Assembly: GCA_030248065.1 (NCBI GenBank)
Contig: JASAMV010004701.1
Location: forward strand, 62,001 to 126,000
DNA from: Rhynchonema sp. JSB1_4
Lineage: Eukaryota; Nematoda; Chromadorea; Monhysterida; Xyalidae
Direction of reading: 5' to 3'
DNA length: 64,000 bases
The notes beneath the pieces were generated by a model. That model saw only the letters and a program-made list of their open reading frames with translations. It was not told the DNA's origin and ran no database searches. Shown here in pieces: positions 12,701 through 27,500 of the stretch (the stretch's first letter is position 1; every line of letters starts with the position of its first letter). Position numbers and translations under genes: made by a program.

Positions 12701-15593
12701 GCGGCGGGTTTGATTCATACCAAACTGGTCCAACTAAAATTTTACGCCGGTTGTTGTACCAGATCATGTGTATTTATGAGTGGCCGGTATTCTAGCAAGA
12801 ATGTCTAAATTCACTGTTCTAACAACCTGACAATGAAGGCTGGAGTCGAGGAGTCTCTCGAACGCCAGGAGAGACGTTGAAGCTTCGGATACCATGTAGC
12901 AAAATCTCAGTCAGACAACACTCAACACATTTCAGAATACCACGCGAATGTCTCATGAATTGAGTTTTCTTCCGCCTGACTTAACCACTGAATTGCTTCA
13001 GGAGCTACGGCTGTTTTCTCGCCGCTTGCCATATTTATCACCCAACATTGATGCCTTTGTACCCCTCAAGGCTATGCCAAGGTCCTTAGCGCATGCACAC
13101 TGGTCAGGAATAACGCACTCTCTATTGTAGTGTCAGATGGACCGGGATTGATGCCCTAATTTAATTTTACGTCGCCCCGCCGGTCAGTTGAGGAGACTTA
13201 TATAAACTGTTCTGGCTTCTTTCCTGAACCAGAAGTTTAATGTGGAGAAACCAAGTGCTCAATGATACTTACATACGGCATCTCTATGATAGGCTGTATC
13301 TGTTTTGAAAAGTTGCGTCCTTTTTTGCCATCTGAATCTCTTTATCTTTTTGTGCGCTTTTTCTCTCAATGGATCCCACGCACGAATTGGTACATTAATC
13401 TGATATTCTTACTACTGACGTTACGCCACGCCCATATGACCATAGCGCACTGCAAATACTTTGTACAACACCAATAATGTTATAAAACCAAATTTCGGCG
13501 CGATGAAAGTGAGAAAACTTTGCTCGTTTTTCGTTTGCGTAAACTTAGTTATCGGTCGAAGTGCATGTTGCTGTCTTTGGTAACCATGAAAACACTCCAA
13601 ATTTGAGAGTGCACGCCACACAGAAACAAGCGCCTCCTTTTTCTCGAAAATTCAACCATTTTTAGAAAACAATTTGACAGTCGAGACCCGTGGGAATATT
13701 TCTTGTTTGTTTATTCCTTCTGTCAGTCTTTGAATATAATGAGCAGTTTCGAAGCAGAGAAAGTGACATTATTTTGGTCGCTTGTTTCTTGGTTCAGCTT
13801 GTTTGTTTCTCTCTCGTCGAAAGTTTGAACCACAACCTAGGGTCATGTAAACTTGGGCCCGAACTGAACCGTCGTTTTTAGTCAGTTTTATTGCTGGTTC
13901 TAAAACTGATACTAATCGCGAAAATATGCGCGCTGCATCTTTGCGGAAGTCTCTCAACCGCGTGCTCATGTGGCCGTACAAAAAATGTCCTTCATAAAAG
14001 TGCGAGACTAGCGACCATAAATCACTAAGTGCCCGAGCTAGTGCAAAAGAATGCGCTCGCGAACCAGGAAACCACCGGGGTTCCATTGCGCTGCCAAGTC
14101 CAGAGTCTGTTTATCAGTACCCGTTCTGCTGTTCAGAACCGGAACTCGTCAGATTATGCATTTTTCATGCCGTTTCAATTTACGTTTAAAATCGAAACTG
14201 CATTCTTGAAATTTCAGCATGTCTATACCTAATGCCTACAATCGAATAGTGTGAATTTTCTCGCTCTCACGCCTTTACCAGCGCAGTGTTCCGAAACTTA
14301 TATGACTTTTTCAACATTTACGGTAGTTCAGTAAAATACTGCGTTTTTACAATGTTCTTGGGATTAAGGTCAAAAACTGTATGTTTTGGTTGTCAATTTT
14401 ACGCTTCCACATCAAGGCAATACCATCCACTACGCGTACCGCTGCCGATTGCAGAAAAACATGATCATAGAATAACAAAAATACGTTTCACGTCTCGTTT
14501 CGCGAGAGATAGCGACCTTCATGCATCTTTAGCCATTTAGAAGTCATGACTTTTGGCGATGTTCATTGACAAGTGTAAATGGGTAGCAACATGGGTACCC
14601 ATGTTTACCTTAGCAACATGTCGTGTGTGGACATTGGTTCAGCGTTCTGCTGTCATCCCAACCACTTTGCGGTGCAAGAAATGCGTCCCAGATGGTTCAA
14701 CACATGTCTATTTTAGCATCAGATGCATTTCTGTCCATTTCCATAGAAGCCCGCACTCATGTAGTCTTACCATGACTGTTTACTTTAGAGTCTGTGCTGT
14801 ATACTGTACATGGTATGAGCCTAGCAGGGCAGAATTCTGAATCCGCACCTTTCAGTATGGTGCCAGGTCTTCGCTGCGTCTCTCTCTTGGTCTTACTACA
14901 TGCATATTCATTAGGATGCGATACTATAGCTGAAGCAGTGATATTGTTGAAGGGCTTTGTATGGTCTGATATCCTGTCCATGTGCAGAAGGTAGCCCCTA
15001 CTGTATACCTAACTTGACACAAGATACAAAGGACTAATGAAACTTTGAACTTCATGACCAGTTAGCCGTGTAGTTCCTTTGCTCAAATTTCTACAACACA
15101 ACAACTTTGATATTTCTCCGCCAGCTCAGGCATGTTCACTGGTCATCCCACACTGGATGCCATCCAGCCTTTTTTGGCTCATTCCCATTCACTATGCTGG
15201 CCCGAGACGACTTGAAGGCCAAACCTGAAACAGTGCTTGCTTCGGAATTGATTTTAACCGATTCCCGCTTATTGTATCATTTCTGTAACTGGTACTCTGG
15301 TTCCTGTTGGCAGGTAATAACAGCAGTGTAGCGCAACTGTTAAAAGAGAGCCACTCTTTTGTTATACTTCTTGAACAGCTAGGGCTGTTAAAAAAGCATG
15401 TTTGCGTTCTGCAGGTTGTTTTATTATTTACTGCTGTCATGCCGCTTCAAAAACTTTAACCAACCTACCAACACCATACCGAGGTACATTGCATGTCTTT
15501 GCAGTGTTCGATTTTGAGTCAAACCTTCAACATAAAAATTCAGACAACGAACGAACCGCATGATATAAAAGTAAATCTTATTCTCGAATCACC
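9792..15593 (+). other. Long intron / upstream region of the short ZO isoform
   Basis: No exon with good splice context, no RNA gene and no clear mobile element was recognised in these 5.8 kb. It should contain the promoter of the transcript starting at 15594. A TATAAAA string at 15564-15570 is only about 24 bases before that ATG, too close to be a simple TATA box for it. Confidence 0.45.
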
Positions 15594-18500
15594 ATGACGT
15601 CCTATCGTCAACTATACAATCTGGCGTTCGGCAATTCCCGTCAGCAGCCGAACGGTGATGTTTCACACAATGTTAATAATAACAAGAACAACAACGTCCG
15701 TCCGTCCATTCCACCGCGTCGATTCGCAGTGTCACCCTCTCCAGGGGTCAAGCCCGGCCCCATACCCATCAAGCAACAACCCCCAGCCCTATTGCCAGCA
15801 CTAAGCAGCGGCAAGGCCCCTGTCAGAACACCATCAGTGCAAAGTTCGAGTCCCAGTCTCGGCTCGCCTTGCAGTTCCAGGGGATCATCAATGGATATCC
15901 CCAACGGTCGGGTTGTACCTACCAACAACAATGTCAATCAATTGATGTACGCTCAAGTCAACAAACCGATGCGTAGAATCTCCCGCGATTCGTCAACCGG
16001 GTCCGAGGGCAGCAGCATCAGACCACAATCGTCCACCAATCGAGTGCTCAGTGGGTCACTGCGCAGAATCACTGGGAGGAAAACACGAAACTCGGTGCCG
16101 GCCTGGGTGCAAAAGTACACGAACCCAAATGTGCTTGTCCAACCGACCCGACACGCACAGGCGACCAACTACAGACCCAGATCGGCTTCGTTGGTATGCA
16201 CGCTATTCCATGAACTTTTCGTTTTTTGTTAGAATTTCTTTTGCGAGGTTTGTTTTATCTGCTCTTCTGACTGCATGCGTGTGGGTGTGGCAGTGTTACG
16301 TACTTACCAAGCCTAAACTGCTATAAATTTTCTTCCGAATTTGCATTTCCTGCCTCTTTAGCTTGATCACACCAACCTAAATGAGTTCTCACAGTTATAC
16401 GCTGCATCCATAAATTTAGAATTATTAGTGTTGCAATTGCGGTGATACAGTACATACATTTTAGGGCTCCGACACCTCTATTGCGGATGAAACGGTGCAA
16501 CCAGTACTTTTAGGTGTGAATTTCAAGGGCGTGCTCCTGTGGTCTGCTTCAATGAGAAACAGTAGCCCAGTGCGTTCCTTCATGTTTGGGCATCTTCAGA
16601 AATAAGAAAGGGTCTGAAAGCAGCAGTGTGGTTCTTTGTCAGATATAAATCACCTCCTGGCAGTTGCTTACCAAGCGTTATGCTAGTGTTGTGGTGTGAA
16701 AAGTTCGAAACCTGCATATCTTCGACACTTACTACTGGCGGAACTAAACTGGTTTTGGAGCGTATATACATTTCTTTTGAAAAGAAGTCTGAGTCAGCAT
16801 AAGGATCGTATCGTCTTTCACCATAACAAGTTTTTATGGTGTCTCTTTTTTTCAGAAAGGACGGTTACTCACTTGCCCTTTTAAGAGGCCGATCGTTATT
16901 TTAAAGAATAATTTTATTTCTTCCTTTAGTGTTAGTGTTCATTTGGTCGACGGGAAGTGAACTTTCAGCATGTTTGTTGCCAGACGTGTATGAGGCAGTC
17001 GATCTGGCACGGTATAGACCAACTTTGCCGCATAATATTCAAAAGCGTTGGGCTGATGCTCCAACTTTTCGATATGCAACTTTCCGGGAGAGAGACCCTT
17101 TCTAGTCGTTCGGTGCCACAAAGCCCAAATGTGGATGTCATGCCACAATATCGGTACCCACCAATTTGCCATCTGTGGTGCTGCGAACACACAACAACGC
17201 AGTGCACGACAACTGTGCCCGTTCCATCTTACCGCTCGGGCGCGCAAATCTGACAGACAACAAAGCTGAGTTTTATTTAACCTTAGGATAGTTGCGGTGT
17301 GGTTCTCGTTCTATGGTTCCGAAATGCCGCGTGGAACCCGCACGTCGAGCCGCGGAGGTAGAACAATGAACGTGCCAGGAAGCGGCTGAAACCACCATGA
17401 AGTATCCGAAAAACACCAATACTATGAGAAAACCCGGACCCTCGTCACCAAGATTATCGCCTTTTCTGCAATTTGTTTGAAATCTCGACTTGAGCGTTTC
17501 CCTCCTCTCTAAGCATTGTCCTTGCTAAATCAGGCTTTAATTATGCCATAAATCTTAGCTTAACTGCTGTCCTTTGTGGGCTAGCGTCAAACTGAAGGTT
17601 TTGAGCCCCATACGCAAACCAATTTTTATTCGTAACGTAGGTAGTGCGACAAAAACGCGGCAGCGCGGTTCCTATACGTGTAGTTGTTTCAGTTACCAAT
17701 GCCAAGTACATACCCAAAACTGTCCGCTAAATAGCCATGCTGTATCGTATACATAATCTAACATCTGCAGTGGTAAGCTGGTATATGCTGTCCGTAACAT
17801 TCTATGCATTTGTTACGTTCGGCACCACTTTAAGTCGACATCTGCTCTTGAGGAGATGCGGTGGTACTTATACAAGAGAATGGCTGTTTGGCTAGCGGTT
17901 CCAAGTTTTTGTCTCCCTTTCGCCTCGCGTAGTGACACTTCTTTCCGCACGATGTATATGTATGTTTGGTTACTTGTGCGCGTTCGCAACTTTACGACTC
18001 TGGACCCGTCTGGGCGTAACGGGCTTTTGTGTTCGTATCCATTCTACGTGTTATACCGACGCATAAAGCACGTTCCAAGCTTTGTCTTTCACTCAATGAT
18101 ACTGCTTCATCTTTTGGGTAGCGCCGTTATGTCACCTTGCAATGGAGACTGCGCCGTCACTATTATAATACGGCGTTCATTGAGATGAAGTTATAGCGGC
18201 GTGGCGTAGCGCCAGCCTCACATTGTATTGTTTGCGTTCATATTGACAGGTGTCACCGCGGTTCGGTACTCCTTCTGTCCTACTTGTATGTCATCATTGT
18301 GGTGGGAAGTGTTGCTGAATAAGAAATACTCTTAAGAAATAAGAAATCCTCTACATATATGTATACCTATACGCAATGTACGTATTTGGCATTTTATTCG
18401 ACATCCGCATTACAGAACTGCGCGGTTTTCAGTTTCAACTTCCGGTATTTTAGGGACGCGCTGATAACCTACAAAAGCAGTGTAGAATGTCCCAATGTAG

Positions 18501-21500
18501 GTGACCTGTAATTGAAATTTTGTCTTATACATTGTATGGTTAAACCACATTGTCAGCGCTTGTCGGTTAGAACGTGGAAACTCTGACTTGCCCTTTCTAG
18601 TTCATTGTTTTTATTGAAAAATAGCCATGAGTACTCTATGGAGTACAGCGTTTTATGACAGATCGTTTTCGTGCGCCACTACGTTACCTAATGTATTTGC
18701 AGAGCGACGAGCGCAGCACGTGGGAGCACCTGTCGGTCACACTTCGTCGCGTGGCCGGCTACGGATTCGGTATCGCCGTCAGTGGTGGCAGGGACAATCC
18801 ACATTTCAAGAACGGTGACCCCTCAATCGTTGTATCGGACGTGCTCAGGGGTGGACCTGCCTGGGGACAATTGCAGTCAGTTTGGGGGATGTGATTCTAT
18901 CGTTGCATGTGATTTTCGTACATTCGCACTGACGATGACTTGGTGACCGTCCGATGGTCAGAACTGGCGAAAATGTGGAGCCATACATACCAGAAACATA
19001 TAGTACGTGCAAAAATTTTTGTGTCTGTGATACATACCTGTTGATGATAAAAAGACCAGAAGTTGAGACATCAGTTTGCGAAAACAACCGAACACTGTGA
19101 TGTGTTCACTGGCTCGCTGATGTATAAACTTTACCGATATCAGATTTGTGCTCCATGACCACTAACCGTGTTATATGCACATGCGTTTTGGGTGGCTCCC
19201 CAGAGAGATGCAAATGTTATGCGAAGCTTAGCCAACCATGGGCTTGCAATAAGATATGCATGTGTATACATTATGTACGTGCACTTACTGGGTCAAATAC
19301 TAGGAATGGAATCTGTGTGCAACATTGGTATTGGAAACTGGAACCGGAATCGAGTCCCGGAACACACGGTTGGCGGAAAAATCTGGGGTGTGATATCGCG
19401 CTCCTTGGTACACGAGATGCTTATGTGTGCCATGTGCGTGAAACTTGATTGCATTTTTGCACACACGGGCACACACTGCTACCCGCTGCCGCTTACAAGT
19501 TGCTGCTGGTGTACCACCTTACAATTTGTGGTGTCTATGTGAAAGATCTGGTAAAAATTCTGAGCTGTCGAATTTTCCAGGACACTTGTTGCAATTTGGA
19601 ACCGAAACTGGGCCTAGTCCATTTTTGTGCTGGAACCACAGGTCTCGCTTGGCTGGTAGTCCATGTAGCCGTTCCTTACAACTCATGCACACAAATTGAC
19701 ATGGAGTATTGTGTTTCACTTCGGGTTCGGGCTTGTGTGTTATGGCTCCCTTAACTGCTGGAGACGCAGATTTCGTTGCTGCTCAGTTAGGCGGCAGTCG
19801 GGTCTGGTTACAACTCGAGGCTGCGTTGAGTTGCAACTCAGTGGTACCCACCAACCACAGCTAATGGCTGAAATTGGGCTTGTAAAGTAAACGAAGTGTG
19901 TAAGTGCGCCAAAGCTAACGGTACATACTGTACTGTAAGTACATAGTAGCTGGCTGGCGTGCCGTTCCTTGAGAACCAATCAGAGCCCATAGCTAAGCCA
20001 CCAGCAAGACAAAAGAGGCTCAATTACGCCACCTAACGTTGGCTGCTGGGTTCGTTCGCCTATACATATTGTGCTAATTTCTCAAACCTTTATTGCTCTG
20101 CCTCCGCGTCTGACCTCTCAAGTCGTTGGATTGGATTGCGTGAGCTGCACATCATAATGTGCTCCTGTGTGGTCTGATATGAATGTCTGCAGATCTCTTT
20201 TGTGATATTGTATACTGGGGGATTACTTTCTAATTCGAGGTTGATGCATAAACTTTTCAGAAATGCAGTGATATTGTTATTTTGCAGGATGAAACGACCA
20301 ATACTTTTTTCTTGACATGTTTCTCAACAAATTCAGCCCCTGTCCCTTTTTGCTCAGAATAAACGACCGAATCGTGAGTTCGAACGGCGTCAACCTCGAG
20401 AACGCCGACTACCAATCGGCCGTGCAAATCATGAAGGAGGCCGATACGCTCAATATGGTACCTAGATGTTATCTTCTTGAGTCTTTTTGTTAGTTTTCTT
20501 TGGTTTGAATGCATTTTTAGTGAAAAATTTTTAAACGATCAGATCGTCAAACGACGCGTGCCGCTGCCGAGCGTCGAATTCGAACAGCGAACGCTCAAAT
20601 TCACGCTCACCAAATCGAAACGGAAAGATTGTACGTGCCATTTCAATGTTTTGAGATCAAGTTAGAAATTAAACTGAAAACGTCGATTAACTGTAGCAAT
20701 TTCAGCGTTTGGCATCGTACTTGGCTGCAAGTACTACATCAAACACATCAACAATCCGAAATTGGCCGAAAAGGAGCCCGGACTGCGTGAGGGCGATACG
20801 GTGGCGGCCATTAACGGCCAGTCATGTGAGGCAATGTCTTTCGCTGAGGCGCAGAAAACGCTCGAGAAATGCCGGTCGGTGGTCGCTATTTATTTTATTC
20901 TTTTTATGCTTTTCGTTAGGGCGATGCGAACATAACCTTTCTTAAAAAAATAATCAGTGGACACGAGCATTCTGTGAACCTTGTTGTCATGTCCATCAAT
21001 GATGTGCTACCCAATGTTGCAGTGAGCGTCTATCGTTGGTTGTGCAACGCGATGTGCCACGTGGTTCGCCATGGCGTTGGGGCAGTCAGACCACGTTGTA
21101 CGAACGATTGGGCTCAGTGGTGGACACACCCAGGGATAGTCCACGTGCCAGTCCATCTGTGGCACCGAGGTATGCAGTACAGCAACACGATATGGATGGA
21201 CGGATGAGTTTGCCCAGGTTGGTGGGGGCGTTCGTGATCGTGATGACACACCTAGCTGGCTGATGTTTCACAGTTTTGAAGCATGCCGTTCAACAGCCAC
21301 CATATGAGTCCGGTGCAGAAACGGTTAAGAAAATCAAACATTTGTTTTGTAACATTCTGAAATGGTCAATTCAGAACATAAGTGCCGTTCGCCAATTTTA
21401 CAGCCCACCCAAACTCCTAACTTGTGTCCAATTGCACTTGCAGACGTCAGATGAACCGTATGGCCGCATCGGACTACATGCAACCGGGACCAAGTGGTCT

Positions 21501-24500
21501 ACAACAAGCCCCTCATTCGAATACCTACATGAATCATCCAATGGGGGCGCAAAGTGGTCGCAATTCAGCGTACGGCCATCTGGGTGGCATCAACAGTGCG
21601 CAATCACCCGGACCCAACCGGTCACGCACACCGTCACATCGCCGATCAGAGGGATTCGGCGGTGAAACATCAGCTGATGAGTACAGCAGCACGTATGGCG
21701 TGCCGAAAATGATGGGTGCGTCCTCATGACCTGCTGCTCGTTTTTGTTATGCATATTGTTACCTTAGGTCTCTGGAAATGAATGGAATTTGAGGACTACC
21801 TATTGTGACATCCGTTCGTGTCAAACCACGGTGCACAGCACAAGCCGCACTGTGACATACGGAAATGTTTGAATAAATTTAATAGCTATCATAAATGACT
21901 CATAAAATTTGGTGCTGATTCCTGTTTTGTGTAGTTTTCCAATAAAACAGTAAAACCATCAGGAATTTCATGACATGATTGATTAAATTGGAACAAGTGA
22001 CGTGCGAACAAAACTCGCCCAAAAATCATTGGTTCCAAGTGGTGAATTCAATTTAATTTGCAATGTTTCAGCGCCCGGTTTCCACCCAGCGCCGATTAGT
22101 CAACCACAGCAATACCCCGTGTCACCAAACGAACTGCTACAATCCTACCAGAACGTGGTGCCACCCGGTGGGGCTGTGTCGCCGAGCAAACAGTTCGTTC
22201 CGGTGCCTGCCGCCTTCCCCGTGCCACCAGTGGCCACCACGCCCATACCTGACGCCAGACAGGTGCGAATGGTTGATGTTTCATGACACTGTTGGCCTGT
22301 GTGAAGGGATGGGCATGATAACAATGACAGACCAACGGGTCACCCCTCTTCAGGTCACTTTCCGCAAAGAGTCCGGTTCAGTCGGTGTTCGCGTAATCGG
22401 TGGCAATGAAGTCGGTATTTTCGTGTCGGCTGTTCAACCGAGTTCGCCGGCAGCCAGCAAAGGCGTCAAGCCGGGCGACAAGATTCTGCAGGTTGGCACT
22501 ACAGTTTCATTTTTATGATTGCCAGATTTCAACATAAACTAGCCTGATTTGTCAAGGTCAACGGTCAAGACATGCGCAACGTGACACGCGAGGAGGCAGT
22601 GTTGTTCTTGTTGAGTCTGCAGGATGAAGTCGATCTGTTGTTGCAGTACAGAAAGGACGAGTACAATCGCGTCAGGACGCAGAACCTCGGCGATAATTTC
22701 TGTATTCGGTAAGAGTCACTTTTGCTTGTAAAATCACGGTTTTTCGAAGCCTCATTTCTCCAAACCTGTTGCATATTCTATTTGCAGGGCCCATTTTGAC
22801 TACGAGAAGCCGGATAACACGAATCACATGATGTTTCATCGAGGTGATATATTCCAAGTGACGGACACGCTGTTCGGTGGCGCAGTGGGTGCGTGGCAGG
22901 CAATCAAACTGACAGCACCAAGCGGCAGCAATGCACCGGCTGGCACACCAGAACACATGCACAGCAAGGGCATCATTCCCAATCAGAAACGGTACGGGAC
23001 ATCTCTTTTGGAATTCAAATCTGGAATCTAAACGCATCAGATAATATGTCATTATTGATTGATGGGCATGATAACACCATAACTGAATCTAAATAGTTAT
23101 CCGCGCTTAAATGCAGATGTTTTTACATACTTGTGTCCGGTAGATCTTGTTTTCGAGCGTATAACAAAACATCAGCTGTGTCGCCGTTTTTAGCGCCGAG
23201 CAAATATGCGAACAACAGCGATCGGCTCGATCCGAGTCAGTCGATATCGGCAAGGACTCCACCCTGGGTCGGACGTCGACGTTTTTCCGCAAAAAGATGG
23301 GTCTGGGTGGCGGGGGTCCGGCATCGCGACGCAGCAAATCGCTGACGAAAGGACATTGGGACGAAGTGGTGTTCGCGCAGAGCGATGTGAAATTCCCGGC
23401 ATATGAACGTGTCAAACTCAAACATCCCGGATTCTTAAGGTTTGTTTTTACGAAAAACAGAGTCGTGCTTGTTTGTGTGGGCGAATAATCACTGACAGCC
23501 TTGGGCATCACATCAAGTTCACAATGCACGTACCTTTACAGGCCGGTGGTACTATTCGGTCCCCTTGCGGATCTCGCACGCGAACTTCTGCTCAAAGACT
23601 TTCCCCTTCGTTTCGCCGCTCCCGAAACTGAAACATCATCGACCTCGACTGCGAATGATGGCAAAACAGCCGAATCACCTGGCTCACCCACAAAGGGGGA
23701 CCACAAGAAGACAACTGGGGACAGCAAAACTGCCGACAACAAGGACTCATCTGGCATTGTCAAACTGTCGTCAATCAAAGAGGTATGAGTTTGTGTGTAG
23801 CAGTTTTGAAACATCAGCCAGTTTTCTTGCGTGAACTCATAATGTTTCTTTTGAGTTGTGAAATCATGAGAATTATTATGTACTTGACGGCAGTTTTGAC
23901 ATGAAACATTACAGATAATGAACAAGAACAAGCACTGTGTGATGGACGTGACACCAGCGTCGGTCGAACGTCTCCAACAAGGCCAGTACTGCCCCATTGT
24001 CATCTATTTGGGCGTTGAGACCCGAGCTCGACTGCGGTCACTGCGTGATGTCAAATCGATGCCAAAGATTGCGGCCGTGTCGACCAAAAAGCTGATGGAG
24101 CAGGGCACGAAGATACAGAAACACTATGCACATCTGTTCACTGGTGAGAGAGACAGAAATAATCATTTGTTCATAGAAGCAGGATCATGTTGCCCTTTTG
24201 TCTTTCAGCGACCCTCGATGCCACCAAGGAAGATCATTGGTTCGAGGCACTGCGCGAACTGATCTCGCATTTGCAGGTAGAGAATCACAAATGATAATTT
24301 TCAGACGAAAGCACAAATGTGTTAAAAAATCACAGGAGCGTCGTGTTTGGATGGCTGACCGTGTGCCTGACAACGCCACCGACGATGACTACCTGTTCCC
24401 AATGGCAGCGTCACGCACGTACATCACCGACAGCAGTGATGTCGACAGCATGAAAGGGGTACGGTAGGGTGGGTTATTGTAACGTGATGATCATGACTTC

Positions 24501-27500
24501 GGTCTAAGTCCTAGCGCAGTAACATTTTGGCCTGTGTGTTCGAGAATAAGCAAATGGGCCTAAATCATTAAAAGTGTTTCCAGGATTATTCAACATCCGA
24601 CCTGGCTGCCAGTCCCAGGCACGATGTGGACAATCGACGTTTCACCCAACAACAGATACCGAATTACGTCAACGGTCGATTGATTGGTGCACCACAGCGA
24701 CATGGTCAGTCAATACATATTTATGTCGTTATTTCGGTTGCTTTGTGCCGTTTTCGTATTGTGGTTGCTGTTTTTGTTCGTGAGTTCCGTTGTTGTTTTG
24801 TCAAGAAAACGGTTTGCGCATAATTTCTTTGGAACAATCTTTTCCGCAGTGACATCAATGTTTTTTTGTAGGCACATATCTATTGCATTGTAGATTAGAG
24901 TAGCCATCAAATATATCAAGTTCATGTTTATCACCGAATCAATAATACACCTTGATCACCTGAACCAACCAGTGTTCGTTGGCTTTGAAACAAAAGTTCG
25001 AACTTCCGTAGATGGTGTTGCTGCCCCAATAAGACCATTGCAAGTTGTCGTAGTTGAGTTCAGACACCGTCGTCATCCAAGCACCCGAATAATAGGCCAC
25101 CACATTGTTGGTGATGTATTCGGCGATTTTCTGTGGACATTACGTTTTAGTATTTTCAAAATTTGATTATTTTTTGCCAGCGACCTTTCCCTACCTCAGC
25201 TTCATGGGTACCGCTGTATTTCTGCAACGCTTCGTCCACAAATGAGCTCAATCTACCGGACGGGCAGCGAACGTGGTTTACTGCAATCGAAAAGTACCAC
25301 TCTCACGAAATTTGTGGTCAATCAACCACAGATCTGTACTGAAAAGGGCTAACACTGGCCATTCTTGGCGATCAATTTTCGTCCAGCGAAGCCACTAATT
25401 TTCGGCTTTATGACAAGGCCTAGAACAGAATATGATTTATTAAGGGCTCGGCCAGGTGTAGGTGCGCACTGCAGACTGAGGACATCGAAAAAATTCTATG
25501 TCCAATGTCCGCAGTCCGCATCCACCTGGCCGCACTTGTGGACTGCGGACAATCGAAACATTCCTTTGGTTGTGTTTTCTAGTAAGCATACACCCACAGG
25601 GTTGTAAATATGCAAACTTCGACACCGTGCATAATACTGTGTTGTCTTCTGCTGTTGTCTGAATCATCAGGACCCCGAAAAAACCCAAAATCCTCAATAA
25701 TCAACCTAAAGACCTCATATCGAGCACTAAACGGCTTTTATCTCAACTTCAAACATTCGCGTAAGTGGAAACCCCCCCCTTTCACAATACATCCCGACCA
25801 AAAGCACCTTGAAATTAAAATATCGGTTCGGTTTGCGGCACATTCGGTTTGTGTGCAGTTTGGTTCACTTCGGCGTTTGCGGTTTGTATTTGCGTGCAAC
25901 GGACATACATGCTCCGGGGGGCACAAAGGCTTTTTCATAAACAGCCTTTGAAAAGAAAACTATATTTATTCGGAACCAGATCTTATTCACCAGAAAAATT
26001 TGAATCCCCGCATTTCCGAACAGCTCGCGCATGCCTATGCACCAACACCAAAGAAATATCAATGGAAAAAAAATATACTTGTATCTCCGGCAAATAGAGG
26101 CCAAGAACAAAGCTAATTTCGCGCAAAATATAAAGAAATATCAATGCAACAAAACGACACATCCCTATATCATGTTAAATAGAGGCGATCAATAACTAAA
26201 TATCCAGGAAACTCCTGATAAGTTTCGACAAAAATACACATTAGCTTTCGCTCCACTTGTGGTGAATCTCAACTTTTGTTGTCCATGTTTCTGTTGGATC
26301 CCAAGCACACTTCTATCTCATATTTTCCAATTTCTTTTAATACCAGCCCACACACCCCACCCCCACTAGGTAATTTTCCACAAGGGTGTACCGTGTAGGT
26401 GATATTTGGCACGCTAGATAGTAAAAATATAATTGCTTGTTGATTTCATAGTTTGCAAATCTAGGAGCCCTGGTCGGCAAAGAACCACTCGCCATGCTGA
26501 AGCCTCACAAATTATTCTTCGCCTCTTCTTTTCCGTTGTTAATAACTCCCGCCGCACGCAACCTTTTTACACACCTCCCTCCCGTCGTTCGTTCGTTACA
26601 GAAGCAACACAATTTACACACCTCACTGGCGGCTTGCGTTGCGTTGCGGCAGAAAGAAACCGCAAACCGGAAACCGGATTATTTGAAACACACGTCACAA
26701 TGGCCGTTGCTTGCAAACCCGACCACCTTTAATAAATGGTGCGGCAAAAAACAACAACCGAACCGGTTTAACCCCAAATATCCCCACCCCTCCAAAAAAA
26801 ATCCACGCACACTTTCTGTCTCTCCATCCACAGAACCTGCATCCTCGGGGTGGAAACCGCAAAAAATTAGGAATTTCTCTCATCCAACTTTTCCCGTTTG
26901 CGGTTTATAAAAAAACCCCAAACCCCAACCCCCTTTTTTTTTGAAAAACACTCTCACACAATCCTGTTGCCTGTTGCCTGTTGTTTCCGGAAAAAACCCC
27001 AACCCGCAAACCGCCTTATTTATTAACCAAACATCCACACTCGTTCTTCTTGTTGCTTGTTGCTTCCTAGCGAAACCAAAAACCCGACACCCGACCACCT
27101 TTCATGTAAAACACACTACACAATGTGCGGTTTGCGCTTACCGCAACCGAGAACCCGACAACCCTAAACCCGATTCTTATTAAACCTAAAACTGCCGAAT
27201 ACCGCCAAAAACCCCCCACACCCCCAACCGAATTCCCGCTTAACCCACCCAACAACATCCATCACCACCCCCCCCCTCCGCCCCTCTCGCACAACGCCAA
27301 ACGCTAAAACCTTTTCAGCTCCTCATCATCCACAGCGCACCCCAAACAGCCTCTTAAACATTTTTTTTTAGCATCACTGCCCTTTAGTCCCGACTTTCAG
27401 TAGTTCCTTTTTTTCTTCACTTTTCCCTTTTCCCCTTTTCCCTTTGCCCCCCTACGCCCCACCCACCCGCCGCACGCAGGACTCACACAGCAAACACAGA

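Noticed and set aside
26433..27307. Pro/Thr/Asn-rich frames in the ZO intron
   Set aside because: Products of the CA-rich core of the 25441-27738 element; no splice junctions fit the ZO frame.
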